A stretch of 64,000 nucleotides of DNA from Cyclobacterium sp. 1_MG-2023 (GCF_030546805.1 NZ_JAUOPC010000001.1:1-64000), one strand, 5' to 3'; positions 7,381 through 16,133 are shown, counted from the stretch's first letter. Notes: generated from the letters alone by a model not told the origin. Numbers and translations are program-made.

Positions 7381-9483
7381 TTAATAATGACTTAAAATAT
7401 AATTTTTTCTATCTTCTACTTTTGAGGAACCTGTGTGCCAATATTTAAGGCTTTTATGTACCTTATAAGCAGGTTTTACTGATTGTTCCAAACGCCCAAT
7501 TGCTAAATCTCCGGCCGCTGTTTTGTCGCCTAATAATGGGTTTAGTACCATCAATTTTCTTGGAGCAAGAGCCTGATAAATTTCTTGGAGATCAAAATAG
7601 TTAAGAATTCCGGGTAATATAATTTCATGTGAGTATTGTGGACTTTCTACTTCTACAATGCTTTCAAATGAAATAAGGGGAGCTTCCAAAAGGAATGAAG
7701 AAATGTTTTTATCAATTGTCCCTGCAAAAGCACCATAAAGTGCCCCCATACCTGTACCCCAAAAATTTATCTTCTGGGCATTAATTTCTGGTGATTTCAG
7801 CCAGTCTGTTAGGGTAAGAATATCTCTTACACGTTGTCCGAATATGGGTTTCCCTAAAAGGAAATCCCAGAATTTATTGGCATAATCCGGACCAGTTTCA
7901 CCAATACCTCTCAGATCCACTCCACAAATCAAGTATCCTTTATCCAATAATTGATGAATCAAATCCATGTCTTCCAGTAGGTTAGATTTTCCGTCTTCAT
8001 GAACATACAATATGACTTCCTTGCCTTCGATGTCTTCTTCTGCGCTCAAAATATTTCCTGGGATAATTATTCCGGCTTCCGGTTCCATCGTAAATTTTCT
8101 TAGGCTTATTCCATTTAGGTCTATGGGTGCTTCCAATTCACATTTTCCTGCAAAATCAGATAAAGAAGTATTCAAAACCTGACCAACAAGTTTTGGCAAA
8201 TCTCTTTGAAGCTGTTCTTGGTCACGCTTTGAGTGGATTTTTTTCCAACTGGCTTTATTTTGAGATAAATGTTCCTTAATTAAATCAAGTTCGCTAATAC
8301 TTCCGGGCTCGTTGTATACACTTCCTTCGGGTGCTGCCCATAGTTCTTCCTCCTTCATTAGTGGAGTGTCTTCCTCCCAAAATTTCCTCGGATCGCCTCC
8401 GGTCCATTTTAGCATCCAGCCATAGGTGACTTCTCTTTGTTCTTGGTTATAGTCATGCCCTGCCTGTACCATACTTGTTTTAAACTTTTCAGGAACACCA
8501 TGTGCTGAATAGGATTTATTGAGCCAGGTGTCCAATTCCCAAACACCCAGAATAGGATTTAAATTGTCATCTGTGGTTGTATTGAGCAATAATGCATTGG
8601 GTACCTGACAAAACAAAGGATCTCCTCTAGGGTCAATTAATTCATCGAATGCACCGAAGAAAACCTGCTCATGGTCTGTGGCAAGGTTGGCCCTGGTACG
8701 GTGTGACCAGGTATTGGGATTACATGTTGGTACAGAAACTGTGATGCGATCGTCAAAGGGCAGAATATAGGTTGTCATCATTCCTCCTCCAGAACTTCCC
8801 GTCATGCCTATTTTTGAAGCATCCACTTCGCTTCTGCTTTCCAAGTAATCGATGGCTCTGATAGCATCCCAGACCATAAAATTGAACAAGTGGGTGCCAC
8901 TTAAAAATGCTTTTGTACCCAATATTTTGTGAGAAGCCAACAGTCCCCGCTCTCCTTGACCTATTTGGTCAATGGTCAAAACAACAAAACCATTTTTCGC
9001 CTGTGCTATGCTCATTCTTTGGTAACGTTCATTGGCTTTTCCATTTTGAGCATGGCCTATTACATTTAAATGGGCAGGCCTAGGACCGGTGAAGTTTTTG
9101 GGTAGGTACAAATTAGCACTAACATATAAATTGGGGCGACTTTCGAACAAGATCTTTTCGATGATGTATTCTTCGTGTTCAATTCGGTCCGTTACCTTTG
9201 CATTTAATGGTGTTTTTTCAGGTAAATCTCCGGTCCATTCTATCATGGCATCTCTAATGATGGAGGCCCTATTGTCCCAATCTTCAGCTGATTTTAAGGT
9301 GGACAGGAGGGAGTCTCTTTTTTCAAATTGTAAATCTACCTTTTTGGTGAGGTAGCTCCTCATCATGGTGTCTGCAGGTTGCTTTAAAACCTTCAAATCA
9401 TCAACCGTGACACCAACCTGACCATTTACCGAATGAATTAATAAAAGGAAAATAAATTTTAACCAAATGTACTTCTGCATCAT
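7381..9483 (-). CDS. Secreted acetyl-xylan-esterase-like protein with two alpha/beta-hydrolase domains
   Basis: The 700-residue protein has a signal peptide ending near HSVNGQ. Residues 100-370 form an alpha/beta-hydrolase domain like acetyl xylan esterases: the nucleophile elbow is G-S-S-G-G (Ser231), with TTTDDNLNP near 302-310 and AGHDY (His343) as candidate acid and base. Residues 450-700 look like a second hydrolase domain (VILYVHEDG, GVDLRGIGETG), but the elbow there reads GTGMG (576-580), so the Ser is missing. The second domain is probably non-catalytic and may bind or cap. The gene precedes the sulfatase gene by 11 bp, fitting removal of acyl and sulfate groups from one polysaccharide. 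Confidence 0.8.
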   Translation of the reverse strand: MMQKYIWLKFIFLLLIHSVNGQVGVTVDDLKVLKQPADTMMRSYLTKKVDLQFEKRDSLLSTLKSAEDWDNRASIIRDAMIEWTGDLPEKTPLNAKVTDRIEHEEYIIEKILFESRPNLYVSANLYLPKNFTGPRPAHLNVIGHAQNGKANERYQRMSIAQAKNGFVVLTIDQIGQGERGLLASHKILGTKAFLSGTHLFNFMVWDAIRAIDYLESRSEVDASKIGMTGSSGGGMMTTYILPFDDRITVSVPTCNPNTWSHRTRANLATDHEQVFFGAFDELIDPRGDPLFCQVPNALLLNTTTDDNLNPILGVWELDTWLNKSYSAHGVPEKFKTSMVQAGHDYNQEQREVTYGWMLKWTGGDPRKFWEEDTPLMKEEELWAAPEGSVYNEPGSISELDLIKEHLSQNKASWKKIHSKRDQEQLQRDLPKLVGQVLNTSLSDFAGKCELEAPIDLNGISLRKFTMEPEAGIIIPGNILSAEEDIEGKEVILYVHEDGKSNLLEDMDLIHQLLDKGYLICGVDLRGIGETGPDYANKFWDFLLGKPIFGQRVRDILTLTDWLKSPEINAQKINFWGTGMGALYGAFAGTIDKNISSFLLEAPLISFESIVEVESPQYSHEIILPGILNYFDLQEIYQALAPRKLMVLNPLLGDKTAAGDLAIGRLEQSVKPAYKVHKSLKYWHTGSSKVEDRKNYILSHY

Positions 9484-9569
9484 ACTTGATTTTGAATAGT
9501 TTAAGGGATTCTAATTAACTGTTTTAAGTGGTTTATACAATTAATTTTTTTATTAGTGGTGTAATTAAA

Positions 9570-9577
9570 CAAATTTA
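9570..9577 (-). promoter_or_regulatory. Candidate -7 box for the esterase-sulfatase operon
   Basis: The reverse strand reads TAAATTTG, matching the Bacteroidota -7 consensus TAnnTTTG, about 87 bp upstream of the start codon. No TTG is found at the matching -33 position, so this is only a candidate. Confidence 0.3.
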
Positions 9578-9741
9578 CTTAATGGTGTTAGATTTTTTAC
9601 TTGTATTTAAAACCATAAGAGAAAATGGGAAATGGTGCAAAAATTAGATTGTTTTAGTTTATCGTACTTATGGTGGCTTTTAAAATATAGGGTTAAGAAC
9701 GTGGGGCTAAGCTAAGGTAAGCGTAGCTTGGGATACCACTA

Positions 9742-11271
9742 TTACTCTATCATTGTTTTTAGCCTATCAATGGCATTCTGGTTTTGAGGATTCAATTCCA
9801 ATGATTTTCTAAAATTGGCTATGGCTTTTTTATGGTTGCCCATAAATAAATATGCTTCTGCCAAACTATCAAATAGATTTGCAGATTTGGGATACAATTG
9901 GATTGCCAAATTGAAGACATTGATACCTTGTGTTGAGGTTTTGGGGTTAAATATTAATTGAAGCCCTAGCGTATTTAAGCTTCCTTCGGGAAGGTTTAGG
10001 TCGGGGTGTTTTTTTTTACTTTCCTCGTATAGCTCCCATAGGCTATTGTATTGCTGAGCTGTGGCCAACTCATTAAAATTTTTAAAAGTAAAGGGAGTGC
10101 TTTTTTGCCCCTTCTTTCTGTAGCTTATTAAATTTTTATCCGTTCCAACCTGTCCTAAATGACTTTCAAAGGCTATTTTAGCAGTACTTTCTTCCAATAA
10201 AAAAGCTTTCAAAAAACTCAAACCAAGTATTGAAACCCATTTATAAGCATTCATGATTTTATGGTCACTCTTGTCTTGTCTGACATCTCTGGCTTCAAAA
10301 AGAACCCCGAGGGTGCTAAAATACGAGTGGGTTAAATCATGGAATTTTAAGCGGTAAGCTCGGTTGAGGGAAAGGCTGTCGTATAAAACAAATTTGGTAT
10401 TGAGCGTGGAATCAATCTTGTCTTCATTGAGAACCTTTTCAGGTATGTCTTTTTGTGCCATATGCAGGTAAGGCACATCCATTTTGTTTACTTCAAAGAA
10501 TGGTGATTTCTTTAATAAGTCATACTGATACCTTTCCGTACCATCTAGGCTGATGACGGCTTTAATGTTGTCATTGCGCATTTGAGCAATAATATTTGCT
10601 AGTCCCCCGAAGCTAAAACCCATGACTGCTACCTTTGTAAGGTCACTAATTGGGATATAAGCGGCTTCTTTTATTAGGAATTCAACATCTCTTGCTTGGG
10701 TTTCTACTTCCTTTGCAAGATTATTTCCAAACCACCTTGTTTCCGTACCTCTGCTGGGACTCGCAATGACTATAAAACCCTGGCTTGCCAGATATTCACA
10801 CATCGCGAAATTTTCAATGGAAGAGGCCTGAAAACTTGGGCTATATATGATTAAAGGAAATATACCTTGGGCCTCCTTTAAACCAAAATAAGCTTTGGTA
10901 TTTTCCTTAATGTGTGCTTGGTTTGCAGGGTTATTGGCGTAATAAAACCAATTCAATATTTGTTCGTTGGGTAGGTTTTCCCATTCCTCTTCTTCCTTTA
11001 AAATTTCAAGGTAATCAAGTACCTGCAAAGGGAGTTTGTTTACAACATTTTGAGATGAGGGATACCATAGGCTAATAGGAATAGGTCTAGGGATTTTTTG
11101 ATTGGTATAATCGTAAATTCTACTGTAGGTTCTGGTACTGTCGGTACTGGAATAATGCCGAAACCCTACTTCGTATCTACCTTTATCCAGATCGATTTTA
11201 TTTAATGAGGTTTGCCCATGTATTGTATGAACCTGAAAAAGCAGGAGAAATAATGCTATTAATGATCTCAT
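9742..11271 (-). CDS. Secreted alpha/beta hydrolase with C-terminal TPR
   Basis: Starting at 11271 gives a clean signal peptide (MRSLIALFLLLFQVHTIHGQ); an ATG 21 bp upstream is possible. The N-terminal 330 residues have the fold of dienelactone-hydrolase or PAF-acetylhydrolase-like enzymes: LIIYSPSFQAS, ASPSRGTETRW and the elbow GFSFGG, followed by ISLDGT. A His in FHDLTHSYF may be the catalytic base. The last 50 residues are TPR-like (LFDSLAEAYLFMG, AIANFRKSLELNPQN). Such hydrolase-TPR proteins occur in Bacteroidota, but their substrates are unknown. It is 258 bp upstream of the esterase-sulfatase operon on the same strand and may be transcribed separately. Confidence 0.78.
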   Translation of the reverse strand: MRSLIALFLLLFQVHTIHGQTSLNKIDLDKGRYEVGFRHYSSTDSTRTYSRIYDYTNQKIPRPIPISLWYPSSQNVVNKLPLQVLDYLEILKEEEEWENLPNEQILNWFYYANNPANQAHIKENTKAYFGLKEAQGIFPLIIYSPSFQASSIENFAMCEYLASQGFIVIASPSRGTETRWFGNNLAKEVETQARDVEFLIKEAAYIPISDLTKVAVMGFSFGGLANIIAQMRNDNIKAVISLDGTERYQYDLLKKSPFFEVNKMDVPYLHMAQKDIPEKVLNEDKIDSTLNTKFVLYDSLSLNRAYRLKFHDLTHSYFSTLGVLFEARDVRQDKSDHKIMNAYKWVSILGLSFLKAFLLEESTAKIAFESHLGQVGTDKNLISYRKKGQKSTPFTFKNFNELATAQQYNSLWELYEESKKKHPDLNLPEGSLNTLGLQLIFNPKTSTQGINVFNLAIQLYPKSANLFDSLAEAYLFMGNHKKAIANFRKSLELNPQNQNAIDRLKTMIE

Positions 11272-11557
11272 AATGATATGGTCAGGGTTCATTGTAAAGG
11301 CTGAGTTATTTATTACTCCCGAATAGATTCCTTTCTCCTAAGAAAACAAAAAAGTATTTATGTCAGTAGCTGCAGGCCAATTGGTTGTCCCTAAATTTAA
11401 TTGGATTTTTTGCGTTTTAAAAGTTATGTACTGATAAATTGATGTTCAATCTATTGTAGGTTAATAAAAAACAACCAGCCTGATATACTTGGAATATTTG
11501 CGTGTGCTATGGCATAATTCCTTCATCTCGGATTATGTAATAGGATTCGTGATGAGT

Positions 11558-11694
11558 GTTGCAATCGCAAGAAAATCAGGTTGTTTTGATATTTTAGCAT
11601 AGCACCGCTATGGTGAAATTGAAAACAGCAACGAAGTGGCTGATTTTGAAGCGATTTCAGCACGTAATAGATTGTCTATTGCATATTTCGGGAT
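11558..11694. repeat. Dispersed non-coding repeat, copy 1
   Basis: This stretch matches 35865-35990 over most of its length in the same orientation: a block with AGAAAATCAG, then TTTAGCATAGC..., then GGTGAAATTGAAAAC, AAGTGGCTGATTTTGAAG and ATATTTCG. Copy 1 contains a small perfect hairpin, CATAGC-ACC-GCTATG (11599-11613), which has decayed in copy 2. Neither copy holds an open frame, so it is an interspersed element rather than a gene fragment. Confidence 0.7.
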
Positions 11695-11707
11695 CATAGG
11701 TCAAGGT

Positions 11708-11738
11708 GAAAAAAAAATGACCTAATAAAGGTCATTTT
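11708..11738 (-). terminator. Rho-independent terminator of the nitroreductase gene
   Basis: AAAATGACCT and AGGTCATTTT form a perfect 10-bp stem around a 5-base loop. Read on the reverse strand the stem runs into nine T residues. It sits about 110 bp downstream of the nitroreductase stop codon. Confidence 0.8.
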
Positions 11739-11848
11739 AATGTAGTCGTTCTTTATTTGCCCTATCAAGAAACCAAAAGCAAACAAAACAACCTGTCAAA
11801 AATGGATTCAACGGAGTAAATCCACTTTAACAATTCCTATTTTTCTAC

Positions 11849-12508
11849 TTATACAAGTGTGAAAACCTCCTCTTCAGGAAGCCGTGACTTGGGTGTTTTA
11901 TCGGTAATGTTAAAATCAGTGGCTGCTCGGTACCCAATGGAAACAGCCGTTACTGCTGTAAATCCTTTTTTTCTCAAGCCAAACTCTTCATCCAAGGCTT
12001 TTACATCAATGCCTTCCATAGGAACGGCATCAATTCCTAGCGTAGCAACACCTAGCAAGAAATTACCTATATTTAAATATACTTGTTTTTCCATCCAATG
12101 TGGGAGGTCTTTTAAATCGTATTTGTGTATGTTGGCAAAAGCATTTCTTCCACCATTCATGCCTTGTTTTACTTGCTCATTTGGAAACCTACCATCCATT
12201 TCTTCTACAGATAAAAGATGTTGCATATAATCCTCATCTGCTGTAATTCTTGAACAAAACAATACCACATGAGAAGCATTTAAAACTTTTGCTTCATTGA
12301 AAGAAAAAAATCCTTGCGTTCCTTTGGCAATGCGTTTTTTACCTGCTTCAGTTGAAGCAATTATAAAATGCCAAGGTTGTAAATTAGTACTAGAAGGACT
12401 CATCCTTAAAAGTGCCTTTACCTGTTCAAAATCTTCTTTTGAGATTTTCTTGTTTGGGTCAAATTCTTTTGCGGAATAACGCCAGTCTAAAACATTTTTT
12501 ATGTCCAT
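11849..12508 (-). CDS. nfsB: NfsB-like oxygen-insensitive NAD(P)H nitroreductase
   Basis: The 219-residue protein matches the NfsB branch of the nitroreductase family in length and sequence. The N-terminal WRYSAKEFDPNKKI supplies the FMN-phosphate Arg and Ser, SPSSTNLQPWHF is the family flavin-binding segment, and the C-terminal VSIGYRA followed by KTPKSRLP closes the FMN site. It would use NAD(P)H to reduce nitro compounds or quinones by two electrons as a cytoplasmic FMN dimer. The gene is divergent from an HxlR regulator, and the 94-bp space between them holds two interleaved promoters. This fits control by a redox or electrophile sensor, which is inference. A dihydropteridine reductase role is the alternative. 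Confidence 0.88.
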   Translation of the reverse strand: MDIKNVLDWRYSAKEFDPNKKISKEDFEQVKALLRMSPSSTNLQPWHFIIASTEAGKKRIAKGTQGFFSFNEAKVLNASHVVLFCSRITADEDYMQHLLSVEEMDGRFPNEQVKQGMNGGRNAFANIHKYDLKDLPHWMEKQVYLNIGNFLLGVATLGIDAVPMEGIDVKALDEEFGLRKKGFTAVTAVSIGYRAATDFNITDKTPKSRLPEEEVFTLV

Positions 12509-12594
12509 AATTTTATACTATAAGTTTTATAGTTGCAAAAGTAAAGATAGTGTTATAACTTTGCAATAACGGTCAAATAGGATAGTATAAAATT
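12509..12594. promoter_or_regulatory. Divergent, mirror-image promoters and operator of nitroreductase and hxlR
   Basis: For hxlR a TTG (12533-12535) and TAACTTTG (12556-12563) are 20 bp apart. On the reverse strand a TTG (12566-12564) and TACTTTTG (12543-12536) are also 20 bp apart. Both fit the Bacteroidota -33/-7 consensus. The two promoters overlap completely, giving a 34-bp block with perfect 7-bp ends (TTGCAAA / TTTGCAA). An outer inverted repeat, AATTTTATACTATA (12509-12522) and ATAGTATAAAATT (12582-12594), brackets the block, and ACTATA-N5-TATAGT (12517-12533) lies inside. These AT-rich dyads are good candidates for HxlR binding. Confidence 0.7.
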
Positions 12595-12602
12595 TTAAAA
12601 GA

Positions 12603-12947
12603 ATGTATAAATTTAAAGGTAAGGAATACCCGTGCTGTGCCAGTCTAACGATGGGGCTAATCGGTGGGAAATGGAAAACAGTGATACTATTTCACCTAAG
12701 AATTGAACCCATGCGGTACAATGAACTGAGGAAAGAAATGCCAACAGTTACAGAGCGAACTTTAAGCTTGCAGTTGAAAACCCTTGAAGAAGATGGTATC
12801 ATAAAAAGAAAGGTTTATACCAGTAAACCCCCACTTAAAGTAGTTTATTCCCTGACTGATTTTGGGAAAACATTGATTCCTGTGGTTCAATCCATTGCAG
12901 ATTGGGGACACAATGTTGTACACAATGGCACGGAAGTTTCTGAGTAA
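12603..12947 (+). CDS. HxlR-family winged-helix transcriptional regulator
   Basis: The 114-residue protein has the full HxlR/DUF24 domain: MGLIGGKWKTVILFHL, then RYNELRKEMPTVTERTLSLQLKTLEEDGII as the recognition helix region, and the wing KRKVYTSKPPLKVVYSLT. Two adjacent cysteines stand near the N-terminus (Cys11, Cys12). DUF24 regulators such as HypR and YodB of Bacillus sense electrophiles or disulfide stress through an N-terminal Cys, and HypR controls a nitroreductase-like gene. The divergent nitroreductase here gives the same pairing, so thiol-based control of that gene is a reasonable inference. Confidence 0.9.
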   Translation: MYKFKGKEYPCCASLTMGLIGGKWKTVILFHLRIEPMRYNELRKEMPTVTERTLSLQLKTLEEDGIIKRKVYTSKPPLKVVYSLTDFGKTLIPVVQSIADWGHNVVHNGTEVSE

Positions 12948-12976
12948 ATAATTTCTATTAATTAGTGCTGAATTGG

Positions 12977-13534
12977 CTATTGTAGAATTTTGTTGGCTTG
13001 CACCATATGACGGTCATTGTGGTAGATGACGACCCTAAAAGTATCTCCGAGTTTTAATTTGATCCATTTTGAGATACTGATGGCCGTTTTGGTTTTGTTA
13101 AGGTCTATTTTGCCTGCCTTATTGAGAAGATCTAAAAGTTGTTCTTGTTGGTTAAGAAACCGTTGAAGGGTTGTTTTATCCAAAGAACTACCCATAGGAT
13201 TTTTATCATTAAAGGTTTTCATTTTGTTCAATTTCTCCTTTGGTAACATGGTTTGGGCAAAATAGTTACCAAGAATACCTGCTTTGAAGGTTTTGTTCGA
13301 TTCGGTTTTTGATTTTGCTATCCTTTTGCTTATTTCCGGAATATAGAAATCCCCGTAAAGATTCAGGTGCGCTATGCATTCCAAAATGCTCCATTTATCA
13401 GGTCCCGGTCTTCGATTCAGTAGCTCTTCAGATAAGGTATTGAATCTTTCAACCTGATTGATGTTAATCCGTGTGCGTTCTACTAAATCTTGTATTAATT
13501 TTTCTGAGGCTATTTTCATCGTTTTTTTTGTCAA
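12977..13534 (-). CDS. DinB-superfamily protein
   Basis: The 185-residue protein has the four-helix DinB layout: KWSILECIAHLNLY in the first half and YHNDRHMVQANKIL at the end, giving the three His expected for a metal site. Family members include thiol transferases and proteins of unknown function. It is the last gene of an apparent three-gene operon with a NUDIX hydrolase and a Crp-like regulator; the space to the regulator is 37 bp. Its substrate is unknown. An ATG at codon 6 is a possible alternative start. Confidence 0.75.
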   Translation of the reverse strand: MTKKTMKIASEKLIQDLVERTRININQVERFNTLSEELLNRRPGPDKWSILECIAHLNLYGDFYIPEISKRIAKSKTESNKTFKAGILGNYFAQTMLPKEKLNKMKTFNDKNPMGSSLDKTTLQRFLNQQEQLLDLLNKAGKIDLNKTKTAISISKWIKLKLGDTFRVVIYHNDRHMVQANKILQ

Positions 13535-13571
13535 AATTCGCGCTAAATCAGAAAAAAAACATTGATTTAAA

Positions 13572-14108
13572 TCAAGACTTTTTGAGCCGAGACAAGGTTT
13601 CCGGTGTCATTCTTAAGTAAGAAGCGATGTGTTTATTAGGGATTTCCTGAAATAATTGAGGACTTCTGGCCAAAACCCTTTTGTATCTTTCCAGGGGCGA
13701 ACTTGTTAAAATGTCGCGCTCTCTTTCCATTTGTTGGTAAATCAGATCGCCAAGCATCATTTGCCAGATTTTGGTGTTTTCGGTTGAACTGTCAATAAAG
13801 GCCATGAAGCTTGCTTTTTTGATTACCTTCAATTGCGTTTTTTTGATTGCCTGAATGTAGAGGTCAGAAGGTTTTTCACTGATAAATGAATCCAAAGCGG
13901 CTATGAAGTTGTTTTGGTATCCAAACCTTATTATGTTCTCTTCAAATTCCTCTAACACATAGATTCTCAAGCTCCCGCTGACAACAAAATAGAGGTTTGT
14001 ATCTATGCTTCCTTTCACTTTCAGGTATTCATTTCGGCTTAATTCTAGCTTTTTGTCCCACAATTGTAATTGGTCAATTTTTGCGATAAAGTTTGAAATA
14101 AGACTCAT
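13572..14108 (-). CDS. Crp/Fnr-family regulator with short HTH
   Basis: The 178-residue protein has an N-terminal cyclic-nucleotide-binding-like beta roll (residues about 20-110, with YFVVSGSLRIYVLEE) and a C-terminal helix-turn-helix (IPNKHIASYLRMTPETLSRL). The RxA motif for cAMP phosphate is not seen, so the ligand is unknown. It ends just after the recognition helix, as many short Bacteroidota Crp-like proteins do. Its ATG overlaps the NUDIX stop by 4 bp (ATGA), showing translational coupling, and a DinB gene follows. Confidence 0.85.
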   Translation of the reverse strand: MSLISNFIAKIDQLQLWDKKLELSRNEYLKVKGSIDTNLYFVVSGSLRIYVLEEFEENIIRFGYQNNFIAALDSFISEKPSDLYIQAIKKTQLKVIKKASFMAFIDSSTENTKIWQMMLGDLIYQQMERERDILTSSPLERYKRVLARSPQLFQEIPNKHIASYLRMTPETLSRLKKS

Positions 14109-14533
14109 TTTTTAGCTTTTATTCCAATTGAATCCAAGGATTTAATTGCCATCAATTTTTCTACTATGGGTATATCTGCCGCGGCCCAATCTAATGTGCC
14201 CAATTCTTCAGCTTTTAGCCATTTACGGCTTATGTGCTCATGAAGGATAAGTGCATCCGAATCTACCTGACAAAGGTATGCATGCAGGGTAACTTCTAAG
14301 TTTGGGTATTGATGAACTACCGTCAGAAAGTAGGATTGATTGACGGTAGATAGGTTTAATTCCTCCAACAATTCACGACTTAGCGCTTCTGTATGGGATT
14401 CTCCTGCTTCAATTTTTCCTCCCGGAAATTCAAATTTTTTCGAAATATATTGTTGTTTGCTTTCGGGTTTTTGAACGCATAATATGCTGTTTTTATAAAG
14501 AATTATACCTGCAACTACTTCAATACGAGTCAT
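14105..14533 (-). CDS. NUDIX hydrolase, MutT-like (8-oxo-dGTP diphosphatase type)
   Basis: The 142-residue protein carries a complete Nudix core: G39-x5-E45-x7-R53-E-L-L-E57-E58, with Asn rather than Gly two residues after the core. Length and the WLKAEEL segment near the C-terminus match small MutT-type enzymes that hydrolyse oxidised nucleoside triphosphates. The exact substrate is not certain; related enzymes act on CTP or other dNTPs. It is the first gene of the operon with the Crp-like regulator and the DinB protein. Confidence 0.85.
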   Translation of the reverse strand: MTRIEVVAGIILYKNSILCVQKPESKQQYISKKFEFPGGKIEAGESHTEALSRELLEELNLSTVNQSYFLTVVHQYPNLEVTLHAYLCQVDSDALILHEHISRKWLKAEELGTLDWAAADIPIVEKLMAIKSLDSIGIKAKK

Positions 14534-14648
14534 AAATGGGCGATTTTAATCTCCTTAAAGGAAGCTATTATGCATAGGTTGGGGCATGTAAATTAAAATG
14601 TGCTTGGTAGTCTTTCTTTCAGCATTCAAATTTCCGCTAAAAATATAG

Positions 14649-16133
14649 CTAGTTTTCATCTAAAATAATAATTCTTCTATCACCAACATCACTCACAATG
14701 ATTTGGTTTTTTGAATTGATATCAATACCTGAGGCTATTGAGAAATAATCTTCTTTGATCCTTTCCATTTTATTAAATTGGATGTCGGTCCTTATAATTA
14801 CCTTGATACATGCCAAATAAATTTTGTCATCCTTTACAGCAATATCGTATATTTCTCGAATATTTGGGATAATAACTTTTTCGATAAAGTTACCTTCTAG
14901 ATCAAAAATCTGAAGCGCATTTTTATTTGATACAATCACCCTTTCTCCCAAAACTGCAATTCCCCAAGGGTATTGAAATGACCCATCAGAGGTACCATTT
15001 TGTCCCCATTTTAAAATAAAATTTCCTTGTTTGTCAAATTTTTGAATGCGGTGATTTCCATGATCCACTACAAATATATTTTCATCCTTATCTACTGTTA
15101 TTTGCCTGAAGTATTCAAATTGACCATTTCCATTTCCTGTTGCTCCCCATTCTACAATTTTGTTTCCTTCTTTATTTTCTATGGAAATTTTATTGTCTTT
15201 TGACCGGGTGATGAGGACATTTCCATTTTGTAAAAAGTATATGTCTCTTGGAGCCTTTATGCTTCTAAATTTCCGGATATATTCGCCTGTCTTACTGAAC
15301 ATTTCAATTTTGTTGGCATTTGCATCAGCCACATAAATATTGTCTTCTGCATCTACACTTACGTGCTCATTGAAATAAAATTGTCCATTGTCACTGCCTT
15401 GGGAGCCAAATGTGGTCATGACATCATAAAGATCTTCGTTGGTAAAGCCATAAACTTTACTACTAAGTTCGCTGAATGCTGATTTAGAATTATAGACCCT
15501 AACCTTGTAATAATAATTAGTCATGGCCGTAGAAATAGTAGTGTCTACAAAGTAATTATCCTCGGTTTCCCCGATCAATTCATATTGATCAGAGGTTTCA
15601 TTTAATCTGAATACTTGATTATTTTTTGCCTGATTGTCTTTAAACCAGTTCAATACTATTTTACCGCCAAATTCGCCCTTTGATGCTTGAAGGTGGAAAG
15701 GAGTATTCATTGTTGGTAATATAAGTGTAATGGTGGTTTCAATACTAACTGAATTGTCTGAACTGTCAGTAGCCACAGCTTTAAGAGTATATTCTGCAGA
15801 TGAAAAATTACTGGCATTTACAGTGAAATTATAGGGTGGACTCCATAAGTTACCGACAAGCTGATTATCGAGAAATAATTCGACCTTCTCAATACCTACA
15901 TTGTCCGAAGCTTCTACCAATACCTCAAAGGTCTCCGAAGTGATTTCCTCATTTAGAGGTTCTATTATTTCAATAACTGGATTAGTTTTATCCAAACCTT
16001 CAATTGGAACCGTACGGTCCTCTTCACATGAAGATAAAATGAATGAAAGGATGGTGAAGGTAGAAAAAAATAATATTTGTTTTGAAATATTAACCCAACG
16101 CATTTTGTCTTTTTTTAAAAAATTAATTTTCAC
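14649..16133 (-). CDS. Lipoprotein with Ig-like domain and NHL-type beta-propeller
   Basis: The 494-residue precursor has a lipobox LSSC (Cys36), and an ATG at codon 11 would give a shorter signal. Residues 50-140 form a bacterial Ig-like domain (PVIEIIEPLNEE, ASDNVGIEKVELFLD). Residues 145-230 look like a fibronectin-III unit (LNWFKDNQAK, YYYKVRVYN). Residues 235-494 hold NHL-like blades, each with a GQF...VSVDAEDNIYVADANANKI type motif; I count about five. The protein is probably displayed on the outer membrane and binds ligand through the propeller. It is a single gene. The ligand is unknown. Confidence 0.78.
   Translation of the reverse strand: MKINFLKKDKMRWVNISKQILFFSTFTILSFILSSCEEDRTVPIEGLDKTNPVIEIIEPLNEEITSETFEVLVEASDNVGIEKVELFLDNQLVGNLWSPPYNFTVNASNFSSAEYTLKAVATDSSDNSVSIETTITLILPTMNTPFHLQASKGEFGGKIVLNWFKDNQAKNNQVFRLNETSDQYELIGETEDNYFVDTTISTAMTNYYYKVRVYNSKSAFSELSSKVYGFTNEDLYDVMTTFGSQGSDNGQFYFNEHVSVDAEDNIYVADANANKIEMFSKTGEYIRKFRSIKAPRDIYFLQNGNVLITRSKDNKISIENKEGNKIVEWGATGNGNGQFEYFRQITVDKDENIFVVDHGNHRIQKFDKQGNFILKWGQNGTSDGSFQYPWGIAVLGERVIVSNKNALQIFDLEGNFIEKVIIPNIREIYDIAVKDDKIYLACIKVIIRTDIQFNKMERIKEDYFSIASGIDINSKNQIIVSDVGDRRIIILDEN

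Larger units (their letters stand above)
11272..11848. other. 577-bp gap holding a dispersed repeat and a terminator
   Basis: No gene is seen. The stretch holds a copy of a dispersed repeat (11558-11694) and a reverse-strand terminator hairpin (11708-11738), both listed separately. The rest is AT-rich sequence around the promoter of the hydrolase-TPR gene. Confidence 0.6.

Noticed and set aside
11859-12230. Forward ORF of 123 codons opposite the nitroreductase
   Set aside because: It is antisense to a gene with conserved FMN-site motifs, and its own sequence matches nothing known.
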